Source: Methanomassiliicoccus sp. UBA6
GTDB lineage: Archaea; Thermoplasmatota; Thermoplasmata; Methanomassiliicoccales; Methanomassiliicoccaceae
Assembly: GCA_002508545.1 (NCBI GenBank)
Contig: DAVH01000014.1
Span: forward strand, 31,719-59,122
DNA: 27,404 bases
Direction of reading: 5' to 3'
Shown: positions 1-10,400 of the stretch, piece by piece
Numbering within the stretch: the stretch's first letter is position 1
How the letters are laid out: each line of letters starts with the position of its first letter
Notes under the pieces: generated by a model
What the model was told of the DNA's origin: nothing
Databases searched by the model: none
What the model saw: the letters and a program-made list of their open reading frames with translations, nothing else
Position numbers and translations under genes: made by a program

Positions 1-862
1 TCCCCGGCTTCAGCACCGTGGCCGTCCCCGCGGCGACCCCGAACCTTAGCCTCTCCTTGGGCTCCATGCCGGTAGCGAGGCCGTAGATGAACCCGGCGAC
101 GGCAGAATCACCGACGCCGACGGTGTTCACGACCTCCACCTTGGGGGGCCACGCCCAGTAGACCCGCTCTCCATCGACCATGACCATGCCGTCAGGGCCC
201 ATCGAGGCCAGCACCGCGCCCACGCCGGCGGAGCGGACGGATTCCGCCGCTTCCACTATCTCTTCGATGCCATGGAGCTCCCGCCCTACCAGCTCGCTCA
301 GCTCGTGGTGGTTGGGCTTGATGTAGTCTGGCCTCGCTTTGACCCCTTGTCTCAGTGCCTCGCCGTCAGCGTCCAGCAAGGTCGTTATGCCCCTTTTCCG
401 GAGCGCTTTGATGACCCGATGGTAGGTATCCTCACCCGCTCCGGGGGGGAGGCTGCCGCCGATGGCCACCATGCTGGCGTCTTCCAGACCGTCCAGCTTG
501 TCGAACAGGAGGTCTATATCTTGTTGGGTGACCTCGGGACCGTTCGCCGTGAGGAGGAAATGCCGGCCGGTCGCCTCCTCATGCACGACGATATTGGTCC
601 TCGTTTCCTCCGATACCCTGATGAGGTCGGTCTTGACCCCCTCACAGGCCAGCCTGTGCTCCAGCTCGTGCCCGGTGTAGCCTCCGGAGAATCCCAACGC
701 GACGTTGGGCAGGCCTAGGCTGGTCAGAACCCGGGAGACGTCGATCCCCTTGCCCCCCGGATAGCGGCATTCCTGCTTGACGCGGTTCGATTCCTCGAAA
801 TCGATCCTATCCACCCAGAACGTCCGGTCTATCGCGGGGTTGAGCGCCAGGGTGTATATCAT
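1..862 (-). CDS. pfkB: PfkB-family sugar-phosphate kinase (1-phosphofructokinase/6-phosphofructokinase type), 3' end cut by window
   Basis: ATP-dependent phosphorylation of a sugar phosphate, most likely fructose-6-phosphate or fructose-1-phosphate, in the cytoplasm. About 287 residues are visible; the family is usually near 310, so only the last 20-30 are missing. The N-terminus reads MIYTLALNPAIDRT, typical of the LacC/FruK/PfkB branch. The first PfkB signature appears as GGKGIDVSRVL, GSLPPG and IKPNHHEL follow in the usual order, and the second signature is NTVGVGDSAVAG with the catalytic Asp in GVGD. I chose the ATG at 862 because AGGTGG lies about 6 bases upstream; an in-frame ATG at 880 would add six residues (MARWYG). 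It starts 37 bases after ppsA, so gap-ppsA-pfkB is probably one operon. The neighbours favour a glycolytic phosphofructokinase, but substrate cannot be read from sequence. Confidence 0.9.
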   Translation of the reverse strand, partial: MIYTLALNPAIDRTFWVDRIDFEESNRVKQECRYPGGKGIDVSRVLTSLGLPNVALGFSGGYTGHELEHRLACEGVKTDLIRVSEETRTNIVVHEEATGRHFLLTANGPEVTQQDIDLLFDKLDGLEDASMVAIGGSLPPGAGEDTYHRVIKALRKRGITTLLDADGEALRQGVKARPDYIKPNHHELSELVGRELHGIEEIVEAAESVRSAGVGAVLASMGPDGMVMVDGERVYWAWPPKVEVVNTVGVGDSAVAGFIYGLATGMEPKERLRFGVAAGTATVLKPG

Positions 863-899
863 CCCGTACCACCTGGCCATGGCCCAGCGGCCGCGCCGG

Positions 900-3350
900 T
901 CATTGCCGCCTTCCCCCCTTGCCTTCCACTTCCAAGACCTTGAGGGTGGTCTTCAGGAGCGAGTCAGGGTTCACCGATATGGAGTCGATGCCTTCCTTGA
1001 CCAGGAACTCGGCGATCTCTGGATAGTCGGCGGGGGCCTCCCCGCAGATGCCGCTGTGCCTGCCGTTCCTCTTGGCCCCCTGAACGGCCATGGACATGGC
1101 CTTGAGCACTCCAGGGTCCCGCTCATCGAACTCCTTGGCCAGTAGCTCAGAGTCCCGGTCTATGCCCAGAACGAGCTGGGTGAGGTCGTTGGACCCTATG
1201 GAGAACCCATCGAAGTAGCGGCTGAACTCATCGATGAGCAGGAAGTTGTTGGGTATCTCGCACATGATGAAGACCCTCAGGCCGTTCTCTCCTCTCTTCA
1301 GGCCGTTCCGCTCCATCTCCTTCGTCACGTTCTCAGCTTCCTCGATCCTGCGGCAGAACGGTATCATGGGGACGATGTTCACCAGGCCCATCTCTTCCCG
1401 GGCTTTCCGCACCGCCTGACACTCAAGGCCGAAGGCCTCACGGTAGCGGTCGGAAGAATAGCGGGATGCTCCCCGGAACCCCAGCATCGGATTGTGCTCC
1501 TGCGGCTCGAAGAAGCGCCCGCCCAGGAGGGTGGCGTACTCGTTGGTCTTGAAGTCGCTCAACCGCACTATCACGTCCTTGGGATAGAAGGCAGCGGCGA
1601 TCGTGGCCATGCCATGGGCCAGCGTCTCTATGAAATACTCCTTCTTGTCGGCGTGAGCAGAGGTCGCCCGTTCGATCTCCTCCCTCTCCTCGCGGTCCTG
1701 CACTTGGTCTGGATGCAGCAGGGCCATGGGATGGACCTTGATGTAGCTGCTGATGACGAACTCCATACGTGCCAGACCGACCCCGTCGTTGGGAATGGAA
1801 GACACGGCGAAAGCTTCATCGGGATTGCCCAGGTTCATCATCATCTCGGTCCGTGGCCGTTGCAGGTCACGTAGCTTCGTCCGTTCAACATGGAACGGCA
1901 GGCTGCCCTTGTACACGAACCCGTCATCCCCTTCCGCGCAGCTGACGGTGATGATATCTCCATCCTTGATGATCTGAGTAGCATCGTCGGTACCGACCAC
2001 GGCCGGGATCCCTAGCTCCCGGCTCACTATGGCCGCGTGCGAGGTCCGTCCACCAAGGTTGGTGACGATCGCCGAGGCGATCTTCATGACCGGCTCCCAG
2101 TCCGGCGTGGTGTTGTTCGAAACGAGGATCTCACCTCGTCTGAACGATGGCAGCTGAGAGATGTCCTTGACGACCCGTGCCTTCCCCGAGGCTATCTTGG
2201 CGCCGACGCTGCGCCCTTTCGTCAGCACCTCTCCTCGCTTCTCCAGGTGATACGTCTCGAGCACATCCCTGGACCTCTGCGATTGCACCGTCTCCGGCCG
2301 CGATTGGACGATGAACAGCTCGCCGCTCTCCCCGTCCTTCGCCCACTCGATGTCCATCGGCATCTCGTGGCCGGCCTTTTGAGAGTAATGATCCTCTATG
2401 GTGACGGCATAGGACGTGAGCTTGAGGATCTCGTCATCACTAAGGCAGAACCGCGCCCGGTCCTCCGGGGGGACCTCGACGTTCTTGGTAAGCTCCTTGG
2501 ACCCGCCCTGGCCATAGATCATCTTCTTCTCCTTGTCCCCGCGCTTCTTCCTGATGATCGACCTGAACCCCTTCCGGAAGGTGGGCTTGAACACGTAAAA
2601 CTCGTCGGGGTTGACCGCCCCCTGGACGATGTTCTCCCCTAGTCCATAGGAAGCGGTGATGAACACGACGTCCCGGAACCCTGTCTCGGTGTCCAGGGTG
2701 AAGATGACCCCGCTGGAGGCGAGATCCGAACGGACCATCTTCATGATCCCTATCGAGAGGGCCACGTCGAAATGGCCGAACCCCTTGTCGATCCGGTAGG
2801 AGATCGCTCGATCGGTGAAGAGGGAAGCGTAGCACTTGCTGCATGCCTCCTTTAATGCGGGGGCGCCGCGCACGTTAAGGAAGCTTTCCTGCTGTCCGGC
2901 GAACGAGGCGGTGGGCAGGTCCTCCGCGGTCGCGCTCGAGCGGACCGCCACATCGGCGTCCTCGCCGTACTCTTCACACAGCCGATCATAGGCGGCCTTG
3001 ATCTCTTCCCACAGGTCGTCCGGTATCCCAGCCTCGAGGATTATGCTCCTGACCTTCTTCCCCCTAGCTGCGAGGTCCTGGACGTTCTCCTTGTTCACTC
3101 CCTCCAGGGCCTTCTCCATCTTCTCCTTGATGCCCCCCGCGGAGATCATGTGCCTGTATCCGTCGGCGGTAACGGCGAAGCCGTTGGGTATCTTGACCCC
3201 TTTCCCGGTCAGCTCCCTGTACATCTCACCAAGGGAGGCGTTCTTCCCCCCGACCTGGGGGACGTCCTCGATGCTTATCTCCTCGAACCATCGAATGTAC
3301 TGGTTGGCCTGGTATCCACTCCTTTCCCGCGCGGGCACGTTTTGCTGCAT
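900..3350 (-). CDS. ppsA: Phosphoenolpyruvate synthase (pyruvate, water dikinase)
   Basis: Interconverts pyruvate + ATP and PEP + AMP + phosphate; it is normally gluconeogenic, though some archaea use the enzyme in the reverse direction. At 816 residues it is full length. The N-terminal ATP-binding domain shows GGKNASLGEM (about 34-43) and VRSSATAEDLPTASFAGQQE (about 136-155). The swivelling phosphohistidine domain has GGRTSHAAIVSRELGIPAVV with the phosphorylated His at about 438. The C-terminal PEP/pyruvate barrel has SIGSNDLTQLVLG and GICGEAPAD with the catalytic Cys near 769. The ATG at 3350 is supported by GGTGA about 6 bases upstream. It follows gap by 25 bases and precedes pfkB by 37. 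It ends in TGA. Whether it serves glycolysis or gluconeogenesis here is open. Confidence 0.96.
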   Translation of the reverse strand: MQQNVPARERSGYQANQYIRWFEEISIEDVPQVGGKNASLGEMYRELTGKGVKIPNGFAVTADGYRHMISAGGIKEKMEKALEGVNKENVQDLAARGKKVRSIILEAGIPDDLWEEIKAAYDRLCEEYGEDADVAVRSSATAEDLPTASFAGQQESFLNVRGAPALKEACSKCYASLFTDRAISYRIDKGFGHFDVALSIGIMKMVRSDLASSGVIFTLDTETGFRDVVFITASYGLGENIVQGAVNPDEFYVFKPTFRKGFRSIIRKKRGDKEKKMIYGQGGSKELTKNVEVPPEDRARFCLSDDEILKLTSYAVTIEDHYSQKAGHEMPMDIEWAKDGESGELFIVQSRPETVQSQRSRDVLETYHLEKRGEVLTKGRSVGAKIASGKARVVKDISQLPSFRRGEILVSNNTTPDWEPVMKIASAIVTNLGGRTSHAAIVSRELGIPAVVGTDDATQIIKDGDIITVSCAEGDDGFVYKGSLPFHVERTKLRDLQRPRTEMMMNLGNPDEAFAVSSIPNDGVGLARMEFVISSYIKVHPMALLHPDQVQDREEREEIERATSAHADKKEYFIETLAHGMATIAAAFYPKDVIVRLSDFKTNEYATLLGGRFFEPQEHNPMLGFRGASRYSSDRYREAFGLECQAVRKAREEMGLVNIVPMIPFCRRIEEAENVTKEMERNGLKRGENGLRVFIMCEIPNNFLLIDEFSRYFDGFSIGSNDLTQLVLGIDRDSELLAKEFDERDPGVLKAMSMAVQGAKRNGRHSGICGEAPADYPEIAEFLVKEGIDSISVNPDSLLKTTLKVLEVEGKGGRRQ

Positions 3351-3375
3351 CGCATCTCACCCCTGCCCCTCGCTA

Positions 3376-4425
3376 TCAGGCAAGAACGGACCGCTCCATT
3401 TTCCGCTCCTTCTTCAAGCCGCCCTTCTCGGCAAGATAGGCAGCCATGTCCAGCATGCGGCAGGAGAACCCGTACTCGTTGTCGTACCACGCCAGCACCT
3501 TCGCCGTCCGCCCCCCGATAACTTTCGTGGACAGGGCGTCGATGACGGAGGAGCGGGGATCGCCGACGATGTCGATGGACACCAGCTCGTCCTCGCAGTA
3601 TCCTAGGATGCCTTTCATCCTACCTGCCGAGGCGCCCCTCAGCGCCTCGTTGACCGATTCCTCGGTGACGTCCTGCTTCAACGTGGCGGTGACATCGGTG
3701 ATCGCGCCATCAGGAATGGGGGCCCGGATCGCCATCGCATGCATCCTGCCGCTCAGCTCCGGGATCGTTTTCTGGGTGGCCTTGGCCGCCCCAGTGGAGG
3801 TGGGCACGAGGGACACCGCCGCGCTCCTCCCTCGCCTCCTCTTCCTGGCGGGTCCGTCCACCAACTTCTGGCTTGCGGTGTACGCGTGCACCGTGGTCGC
3901 CATCAGGTGGTCGATGTCGAAGGAATCGTTGAGGACCTTGGCTACCGGGGCCAGGGAGTTGGTGGTGCACGACGCGGCGGACACTATATCGTGCCGGGAC
4001 GGGTCATACATTTCCTCGTTGACGCCCATTACGATGGTAAGGTCGGCGCTGTCCGACGGCGCGCTCACTATTACCTTGGACGCGCCGGCCTCGATGTGCT
4101 TGGCCGCCTTGTCCCGGTCGCGGAACAGGCCGGTGCACTCCAGGACGATGTCCACGCCCAGGTCTCTCCACGGGAGCTTGGCGGGGTCCGATTCCTTGAA
4201 CATCTCTATCTTGTTCGGGCCGAGCTGGACATAATCCGCCCCGCTGTCCACCTTGAAGGGCGCTCTCCTATGAACGGAATCGTACTTTGTCAGGTAGGCG
4301 ATGTCCTCGGGAGGGATCAAATCATTGGCCGCCACGAGGTTCATGTCAGAGGGCGGATCCGTGGTAAAGCGCCGGGCGATCATCCTGCCGATGCGCCCCA
4401 TTCCATTTATCGCTATGTTCGTCAT
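3376..4425 (-). CDS. gap: Type I (bacterial-type) glyceraldehyde-3-phosphate dehydrogenase
   Basis: Phosphorylating NAD(P)-dependent oxidation of glyceraldehyde-3-phosphate to 1,3-bisphosphoglycerate. The 349-residue product begins MTNIAINGMGRIGR, a Rossmann dinucleotide loop. It carries the catalytic motif ASCTTNSLAP (Cys about 153), the partner His in TTVHAYT (about 180), PTSTGAAKA, and the C-terminal WYDNEYGFSCRM signature. These are hallmarks of the class I enzyme of bacteria and eukaryotes rather than the class II archaeal enzyme. The reading frame extends upstream to 4464, but I chose 4425 because the family's N-terminus starts there and GGTGAT sits 7 bases upstream. It is the first gene of a probable gap-ppsA-pfkB operon. 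A basic insert (ARKRRRGRSAA) replaces the usual loop after the catalytic His region. Horizontal origin is likely but inferred. Confidence 0.95.
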   Translation of the reverse strand: MTNIAINGMGRIGRMIARRFTTDPPSDMNLVAANDLIPPEDIAYLTKYDSVHRRAPFKVDSGADYVQLGPNKIEMFKESDPAKLPWRDLGVDIVLECTGLFRDRDKAAKHIEAGASKVIVSAPSDSADLTIVMGVNEEMYDPSRHDIVSAASCTTNSLAPVAKVLNDSFDIDHLMATTVHAYTASQKLVDGPARKRRRGRSAAVSLVPTSTGAAKATQKTIPELSGRMHAMAIRAPIPDGAITDVTATLKQDVTEESVNEALRGASAGRMKGILGYCEDELVSIDIVGDPRSSVIDALSTKVIGGRTAKVLAWYDNEYGFSCRMLDMAAYLAEKGGLKKERKMERSVLA

Positions 4426-4650
4426 CCATATCACCGTTGAACCAAAATTACCATTGAAGAGCATCTGTTAAAAACGTTCCTCCATCGAAGAGCGTGGAGC
4501 GGGCAGCGAGCTTGCTGGCCCGGTGTGACGGCCGCCCTCTACGGTCCTCTTTCCTTCATGAAGTGACGATCCTTCGAAGGCTTCGGCGCGCACTCGGAGA
4601 GCCCGACGCGGGGACGGCCCTCGAGAGGTCGGGGGGAGGGAACACGGCGC
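4426..4650. other. Intergenic region between proton ATPase and gap
   Basis: This 225-base gap holds the gap promoter near its left end. The remainder has no convincing ORF. It contains short palindromes such as CCTTCGAAGG near 4573-4582. I see no tRNA-like or other RNA gene. Confidence 0.5.
4467..4476 (-). promoter_or_regulatory. Candidate TATA box for gap-ppsA-pfkB
   Basis: On the minus strand the sequence reads CGTTTTTAAC in otherwise GC-rich DNA, 42-51 bases upstream of the gap ATG. An archaeal TATA box here would place the start of transcription about 20 bases before the ATG, leaving room for the GGTGAT ribosome site. Confidence 0.5.
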
Positions 4651-7185
4651 TCATGATGATCGGGAAGCGGTCGCCTCTTCGATGCTTATCCCCTCGTTCG
4701 GGGCTTCAATTCCCCGTGTCACCATCCCCCTCTTGATCAAGATATTGTACAGCCCGACCTTGAGCTGGTCGGCGATCACGAAGACCAGGAGGGCTTGCCC
4801 CCAGATGAACGCCACATACTCTAGGGGCAGCGGAGGCAGCAGTATCCCGAACACCACCAGGACCGTGGCCACGGCCTGGGTCAGGATGATCGCCCAAAGC
4901 AGCTGCGGGGCCGGTCTCACCGACCAGAAGGGGCCCTTGGTCCGGGCCACCAGCAGGATCAGATGCCCGCCGACGGAGAGCTTCAGGTATATGAACGACT
5001 GGAGCTCGGGGAGGGTGAGGTGGAAGACATCAAGGCCAATGGACAATATGATGAACGACTGGACCACCCCGAGCGACCCCAGGAACGTCGCTACCAGCAG
5101 CAGCACCCGCATGTCCCATTTCTCCGGCTGCGCGGAGTACCGGACCCTGTCGAAGGCGATGGTCAGTATCGGCAGGTCGTTCAGTAGGGCGAGGAGGACG
5201 ATCATCAGCGCGGTGATCGGGTAGAAATGGAAGATGAGGATGGAAAGGGTGATGAAGAAAAGGACGCGGATGGTCTCCGATATTCGATAGATCGAATAGT
5301 TGATCATCCTCTGGAAGATGCGCCTGCTCTCGATGATGGCGTCCACGACCACGCTGAGCCCGGGACTGGTCAGGACGATGTCCGCCGCCGATTTGGCGGC
5401 GTCTGTGGAGCCTTCCACGGCGATCCCCACGTCCGCCTTCTTGAGCGCCGGAGCATCGTTCACCCCGTCGCCGGTCATGCCTACGATATGGTCCTCTGCC
5501 TGCAGCAGCTGGACGATGCGGTACTTGTGCTCGGGAAAGACCTCGGCGAACCCATCGGCATTCTCGACGATCTCAGTGGCCTTCTCGTCCGGCACATCGG
5601 CGAACGAGCTGGACGGTATGATGTCGGTGCTCAGCCCGACCTCCTGGGCGATCTCCTTGGCGATCGCGGTATGGTCCCCGGTCACCATCTTGATGTCCAG
5701 TCCCATCTGCTTCGCTTTCCCGATGGTCTCGGCGGAGTCGGAGCGCGGAGGATCGTGCAGGCCGAGGACCCCCACCATCCGCCACCTTCCCTCCTTCTGG
5801 CGGGCCACCCCTAAGGACCTATATCCGGACCGGGCCATGCTGTCCACGTCCTTCCGGACCTGGTCCCCGATCTGGTCCTTGTTCTCGGCCATGCCTAGTG
5901 TGATCTGAGGCGCCCCCTTGGAGACCCTGAGCTCCCCTTCCTTGCCTCCTAGCAGGGCCTCGGTGCGCTTTATCACCGGGTCGAACGGGGTGAAGTCCTC
6001 TACCTCGTAGGCTCCCACCCTATCCTTCACTCCCTTCACCGAACCTGCGTACTGGAGGACGGCGTTATCGATGGGGTCCTTATCCTCCGCCCGGGAGGCG
6101 AGGGCGGCATAAAGCACCACGTCCTCCTCCTTGACATCATCGTACGTGATAACCTTGGAAAGGGTCAGCTTGTTCTGGGTTATGGTGCCGGTCTTGTCCG
6201 AGCAGAGGATATCCATCCCGGCCATCTCCTCGATTGCCACCAGCTTGCTGACTATCGCCTCCTTCTTGGCCAATGCTATAGCTCCTATCGCCATGGTGAC
6301 CGAGAGCACCGCGGGCAGGGCCACGGGTATGGCGGCGATGGTCAGGACCAGCGCGAACTGCAGAGTGTCCAGCAAGCTCTCGTGGCGAAGAATGGCCGAC
6401 CCGAACACCAGGGCGACCAGGATGGCGTCGATGACAATTAGGTAGTTGCCGATCCTTACCACGTTCCGCTGGAAGTGGCTTACGGTCTTGGCCTCCCCGA
6501 CCAGCTTGGCGGTCTTACCGAAATACGTTTCCGCTCCGGTCGTCACCACCAGGGCGTCCATCTCTCCCTTTCTGGCGATCGAGCCCGAGTAACAGATATC
6601 GTTCTCGTGCTTCTGCACTGGGAGGGATTCTCCGGTCAAGGCTGACTGGTCCACCTCCAGATACTTGCCCTGGATGAGCTTGAGGTCCGCCGGGACGATG
6701 TCGCCGAGCCGTATCCGAACGACATCCCCGGGGACCAGCTCCCTCGCTGGGACCTGTTCCCACTTGCCGTCGCGGAGCACCCTGGCCTCAGGGGCCAGCC
6801 TTTGCTTCAAGAGCTCGATGGCGTTGCCTGCCTTGTTCTCCTGGTAGAAGCCCACTATGGCGTTGGAGAACAGCAGCGCCAGGATGATGAAGAAATCCTC
6901 CCAGTGGCCGATGGTCGCCGAGAGGACGATGGCGACCATGATCATGATGGGAATGGGGCCCCAGAAGTAGCCAAGGAACTTCCGTAATGGGCTGACCTTC
7001 TCTTCGGTCAGCTCGTTGGGTCCGTACCGCTTCGCCCGCTCCTTGGCATCCCCGGTCGTCAACCCCTTCTCGCTTGTGGACAGCTCCGAATAGACCTCGG
7101 AGATGGTTTTGCTCTCATAATCCTTGATGGAGCGCTGGCCCGGTCCCCCCTCTGACCCGCTGGCCTGGTCATTCGCCGCGATCAT
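4651..7185 (-). CDS. Plasma-membrane proton-efflux P-type ATPase (P3A type)
   Basis: ATP-driven export of protons across the cytoplasmic membrane. The 844-residue protein has the full P-type plan: an N-terminal cytoplasmic segment, paired membrane helices at about 68-115, the actuator TGES at 184-187, membrane helices at about 245-305 with IPVALPAVLS, the phosphorylation site DKTGTIT at 330-336, KGAP at 423-426, TGDH at 502-505, PEHK at 551-554, the hinge TGDGVNDAPALKKADVGIAV at 571-590, then C-terminal helices. LLNDLPILTIAFDRV in the membrane part carries the Asp expected of proton pumps. The long C-terminal autoinhibitory tail of plant and fungal pumps is absent. The ATG at 7185 has no clear ribosome site but has a TATA-like CTAAGTAT about 29 bases upstream, which fits a leaderless message. 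It lies on the same strand as the sugar genes on both sides. It ends in TGA. Confidence 0.93.
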   Translation of the reverse strand: MIAANDQASGSEGGPGQRSIKDYESKTISEVYSELSTSEKGLTTGDAKERAKRYGPNELTEEKVSPLRKFLGYFWGPIPIMIMVAIVLSATIGHWEDFFIILALLFSNAIVGFYQENKAGNAIELLKQRLAPEARVLRDGKWEQVPARELVPGDVVRIRLGDIVPADLKLIQGKYLEVDQSALTGESLPVQKHENDICYSGSIARKGEMDALVVTTGAETYFGKTAKLVGEAKTVSHFQRNVVRIGNYLIVIDAILVALVFGSAILRHESLLDTLQFALVLTIAAIPVALPAVLSVTMAIGAIALAKKEAIVSKLVAIEEMAGMDILCSDKTGTITQNKLTLSKVITYDDVKEEDVVLYAALASRAEDKDPIDNAVLQYAGSVKGVKDRVGAYEVEDFTPFDPVIKRTEALLGGKEGELRVSKGAPQITLGMAENKDQIGDQVRKDVDSMARSGYRSLGVARQKEGRWRMVGVLGLHDPPRSDSAETIGKAKQMGLDIKMVTGDHTAIAKEIAQEVGLSTDIIPSSSFADVPDEKATEIVENADGFAEVFPEHKYRIVQLLQAEDHIVGMTGDGVNDAPALKKADVGIAVEGSTDAAKSAADIVLTSPGLSVVVDAIIESRRIFQRMINYSIYRISETIRVLFFITLSILIFHFYPITALMIVLLALLNDLPILTIAFDRVRYSAQPEKWDMRVLLLVATFLGSLGVVQSFIILSIGLDVFHLTLPELQSFIYLKLSVGGHLILLVARTKGPFWSVRPAPQLLWAIILTQAVATVLVVFGILLPPLPLEYVAFIWGQALLVFVIADQLKVGLYNILIKRGMVTRGIEAPNEGISIEEATASRSS

Positions 7186-7424
7186 ATGAACGTTGAGTTC
7201 TCAGTAGCGGATACTTAGTCATCTCGGTCCGCCTCAGGAGATATCCACGCCGTCCAGCCCGCATAATACACGAGGGAGAGCACGTTAAAGGGACCTTTCC
7301 GCCGTAGCGCCTGCGGACGTGGGCCTCTCTCGGTCGAGGAGAAGCGGCACGTGCTGCGCGAGCGGTGTGGTCCTTCGACCGCGTGTGGAGGGAGGGGACG
7401 GGAGCTGGCCGGCTCGCTAGCGAT
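7186..7424. other. Intergenic region upstream of the proton ATPase
   Basis: This 239-base region holds candidate minus-strand TATA elements: CTAAGTAT at 7211-7218 (leaderless spacing to 7185) and GTGTATTATGC at about 7260-7270. An inverted repeat AAAGG-GA-CCTTT lies at 7287-7298. It also carries the downstream extension of the preceding fusion gene, which stays open for 69 codons beyond its TAG until a TAA at 7215-7217. No independent gene is seen. Confidence 0.45.
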
Positions 7425-10400
7425 CTAGCTCAGATCGAACTCCAGCGTATCCCCCGGGGCGAACATGTGAATACCGCCCTTGAACTCGATGGGGATGGGC
7501 GCGCCGATCTGCGGCCGGCTGGTAAGGAAGAGCTTGTTCTGGCTGATCTCGATGTTTATCAAGCGGCCACGATAGGTGATCTCGAACTGGAGCCGCTTGA
7601 GCCCGACCGGAAGACTGGGATCGAGCCTCAGCCTATCGCCGCGGGCCTCAAGGCCTGAATAGCAACGCTGGACGATGTCCACCGTGCCCGCCATCGCGCC
7701 CAGATGAATCCCTTCATGGGTCGTCCCGTTCTGGATGTCCGCCACGTCGCTCCTGAGGGCCTCCCGGAACAGGTTCCAGGATTCCTTCCGGTTGTAACGG
7801 GACAGTACCCATGCGTGCACCACCCGGCTGAGGGTCGACCCGTGGGAGGTCCGCTTCATGTAGTAATCGATGGTCTTTGGAATGACATCGAGGTCGAGCC
7901 TATAGCCGAGCTGATCGAACGTCTCCTTCAGCTCGCTCTGCGAGAAGAGGTAGAAGAGCATCAGGACGTCGGCCTGCTTCGATACCTTGTAGCGGTTGGC
8001 CGAGTCACCCTCCGCTTCGAGGATACGGTCCAGGCGGTCGATGTTCCTATACTTCTTGCGGTACCCGTCCCAATCCAATTCCCTCAACGCCTCATAGCCC
8101 TCGAACTGGCTGATGACCCCATCCTCGTGGAACGGAACGAACATCTTCCTGCCGATATCGCTCCAGCGGTCCAGTTCCTCGGCCTTGAGGTCCAGGTCCT
8201 CCCATATCGCCCTCCTGCGTTCCTCCGACATAAGGCGAAGAGCGTCGAGGGCCCGGGAAAGCAGCCAGGTGACCATGACATTGGTGTACGAGTTGTTATC
8301 GATCCCCGGCTCGGCGGCACCTGGGTACATATCATGGAACTCGTCCGGCCCCATCACGCGGAGGATCTCGTAACGTCCTTTCTTCTCGTTGAAGCGAACC
8401 TTGCTCGCCCAGAACCTTGAGATCTCGATCAGCATCTCCGCCCCATAGAACGATAGGAAATCCCGATCGCCGGTTATCTGGTAGTACTGCCACACGTTGT
8501 ACGCGATGGCAAGGCTGATGTGTCTTTCCAGCTGGGTGTTGTCCGGTATCCACCTTCCTGACATCGGATTGAGGTGCGTGGTCTGCCCCTCCTCCCGCCC
8601 ATCGCTCCCGCTCTGCCACGGGAACATGGCACCTCCGAACCCCGCTGCCCTGGCGGCCCATCTTGCCCTTGTCAGGCGACGGTATCGATACAGGAGGAGG
8701 GAACGGGTCAGATCAGGTATGCGGAAGTTCAGGAAAGGGAAGATGAATATCTCATCCCACATTATCAGGCCCCGGTATGCTTCACCGTTCAGGCCGCGAG
8801 GCGGCACTCCCACGTCCAGGTCGATCGTGTGCGAGGATACCGTTTGGAGTAGATGCAGTATGTGCAGGTTGAGCACTTGCGAGATGCGCTTGTGGTCGCC
8901 TTCCACATAGATCTGGTACTTTCTCCACATGTGGGCCCAACCCTTCTCGTGGTTACTGCACAGCTCGTCGAAATCGCCGACGTTTCTCAGCAGGTCGAGC
9001 GCCTCGATCAAGCCTTCCGAGATCGCCCGGTCCTTGGAAGAGTACACGGCCGCGACCTTGTCCACTTGGACCGGGAACCCCTTCTTCACCGGTATCTCCA
9101 TTTCCTGCCCGATGTAGCCCTCCCCCTTCACCGTCCGGCGCTCGACAGGGATGGCATGGCCTTCCTCGAGAACGCGGGTCCGGGCCGCTTCCGTTATGTA
9201 GATCAAGGACTGGTTCGTCTCCGCCCGGAGCCATATGATCTCTTCGTCAGAGACGCCGGCACCCCTCTGGTCCAGGTGGTGGTTGTTCAGCTGGCGGTAC
9301 CGCTCCACCAGCGTGTTGTCCACCTTCCCGTCCAGGGCGGTCAGGACCCTGAGGGAGCCGGACCAGTTCTCAGGGGTGACCGTCATCTGGATGCCAGCGA
9401 TGTTCGGGCAGTCCACGCTCACGAAGCGCCGTTGGTCGATGCGGGTACGCCGGCCCTTGTCATCTGTCCATACCACCGTCCGGCTGAGGACCCCTCTGAA
9501 CATGTCCAGCTCTTGAAAGTATTCCTGAATGTTTTCTGTTCCCGGGTCGAACCAGTTGCCGTCCTCGATCCGCAGGGATAGGCATAGCCAGTTGGGGATG
9601 TTGACGATGCTCTCGTTCTCGATGGTCCGGCCTGCAACATCGCTGATCAGCCGGTTGTACGTGCCCGCCAGGTAAGTTCCCGGATAATGGTGATCGCCGG
9701 CCTCCGATTCGGGGGCCGTCCCCCTGCTGGCGAAATAGCCGTTCCCGATGGAGCACAGCGACTCCCTCAGCAGCTCCTTATCCTGTTTGAAGCCATCATA
9801 GCGCAGGGACCATATTCCCCCGGTGAACTCCTTCTCGAACTGGTCCTCCAGCTCCTCCAGGAAGATCGCCACCTCGGCGACGTTTCTCAGCCCGAAGTGG
9901 GCGGAAGTGTCCTGAGGATGATCACTGACGAGGATGGTCACTCCTCGGTCGACCAGAGCCCGGAACGCGTCTTCGTCGGTGACATCGTCCCCGATGTAGA
10001 TCGGTACTGTTTTGGCCTCGTTGACGTGGAACTTGTCCAGGAGGAAGAGCACCATCTTTCCCTTGTCCCATTCCGTGTTCGGCAGGAGCTCGAAGACCTT
10101 TTTTCCGCCGGCCTTGCGCAGGTCGGGATACTTCTCGGCCACCGATGCGATTGTGCGCTCCAGCTCGGGAACGTCCCTCTGATCGGCCATGCGGTAATGC
10201 AAGGCTATGGCGAACCTCTTCCGCTCGACGAACGCTCCAGCGATCCTTTCTATTCGCGATTTCAGCTCGGCCTCGGCCCCGTCGAGGGATGGAAGGAAGG
10301 GCCTGCCACGTGATTCATCACGGAATGTCCCACCGGCCCCCATGACCTCGAACCCGTGACTCCCCACGTATGCTAAACTGTCCAGCCCTACCATCTTGCG

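Noticed and set aside
784..794. GGTTCGATTCC, resembling a tRNA T-arm
   Set aside because: It lies within the pfkB coding sequence and no tRNA cloverleaf surrounds it.
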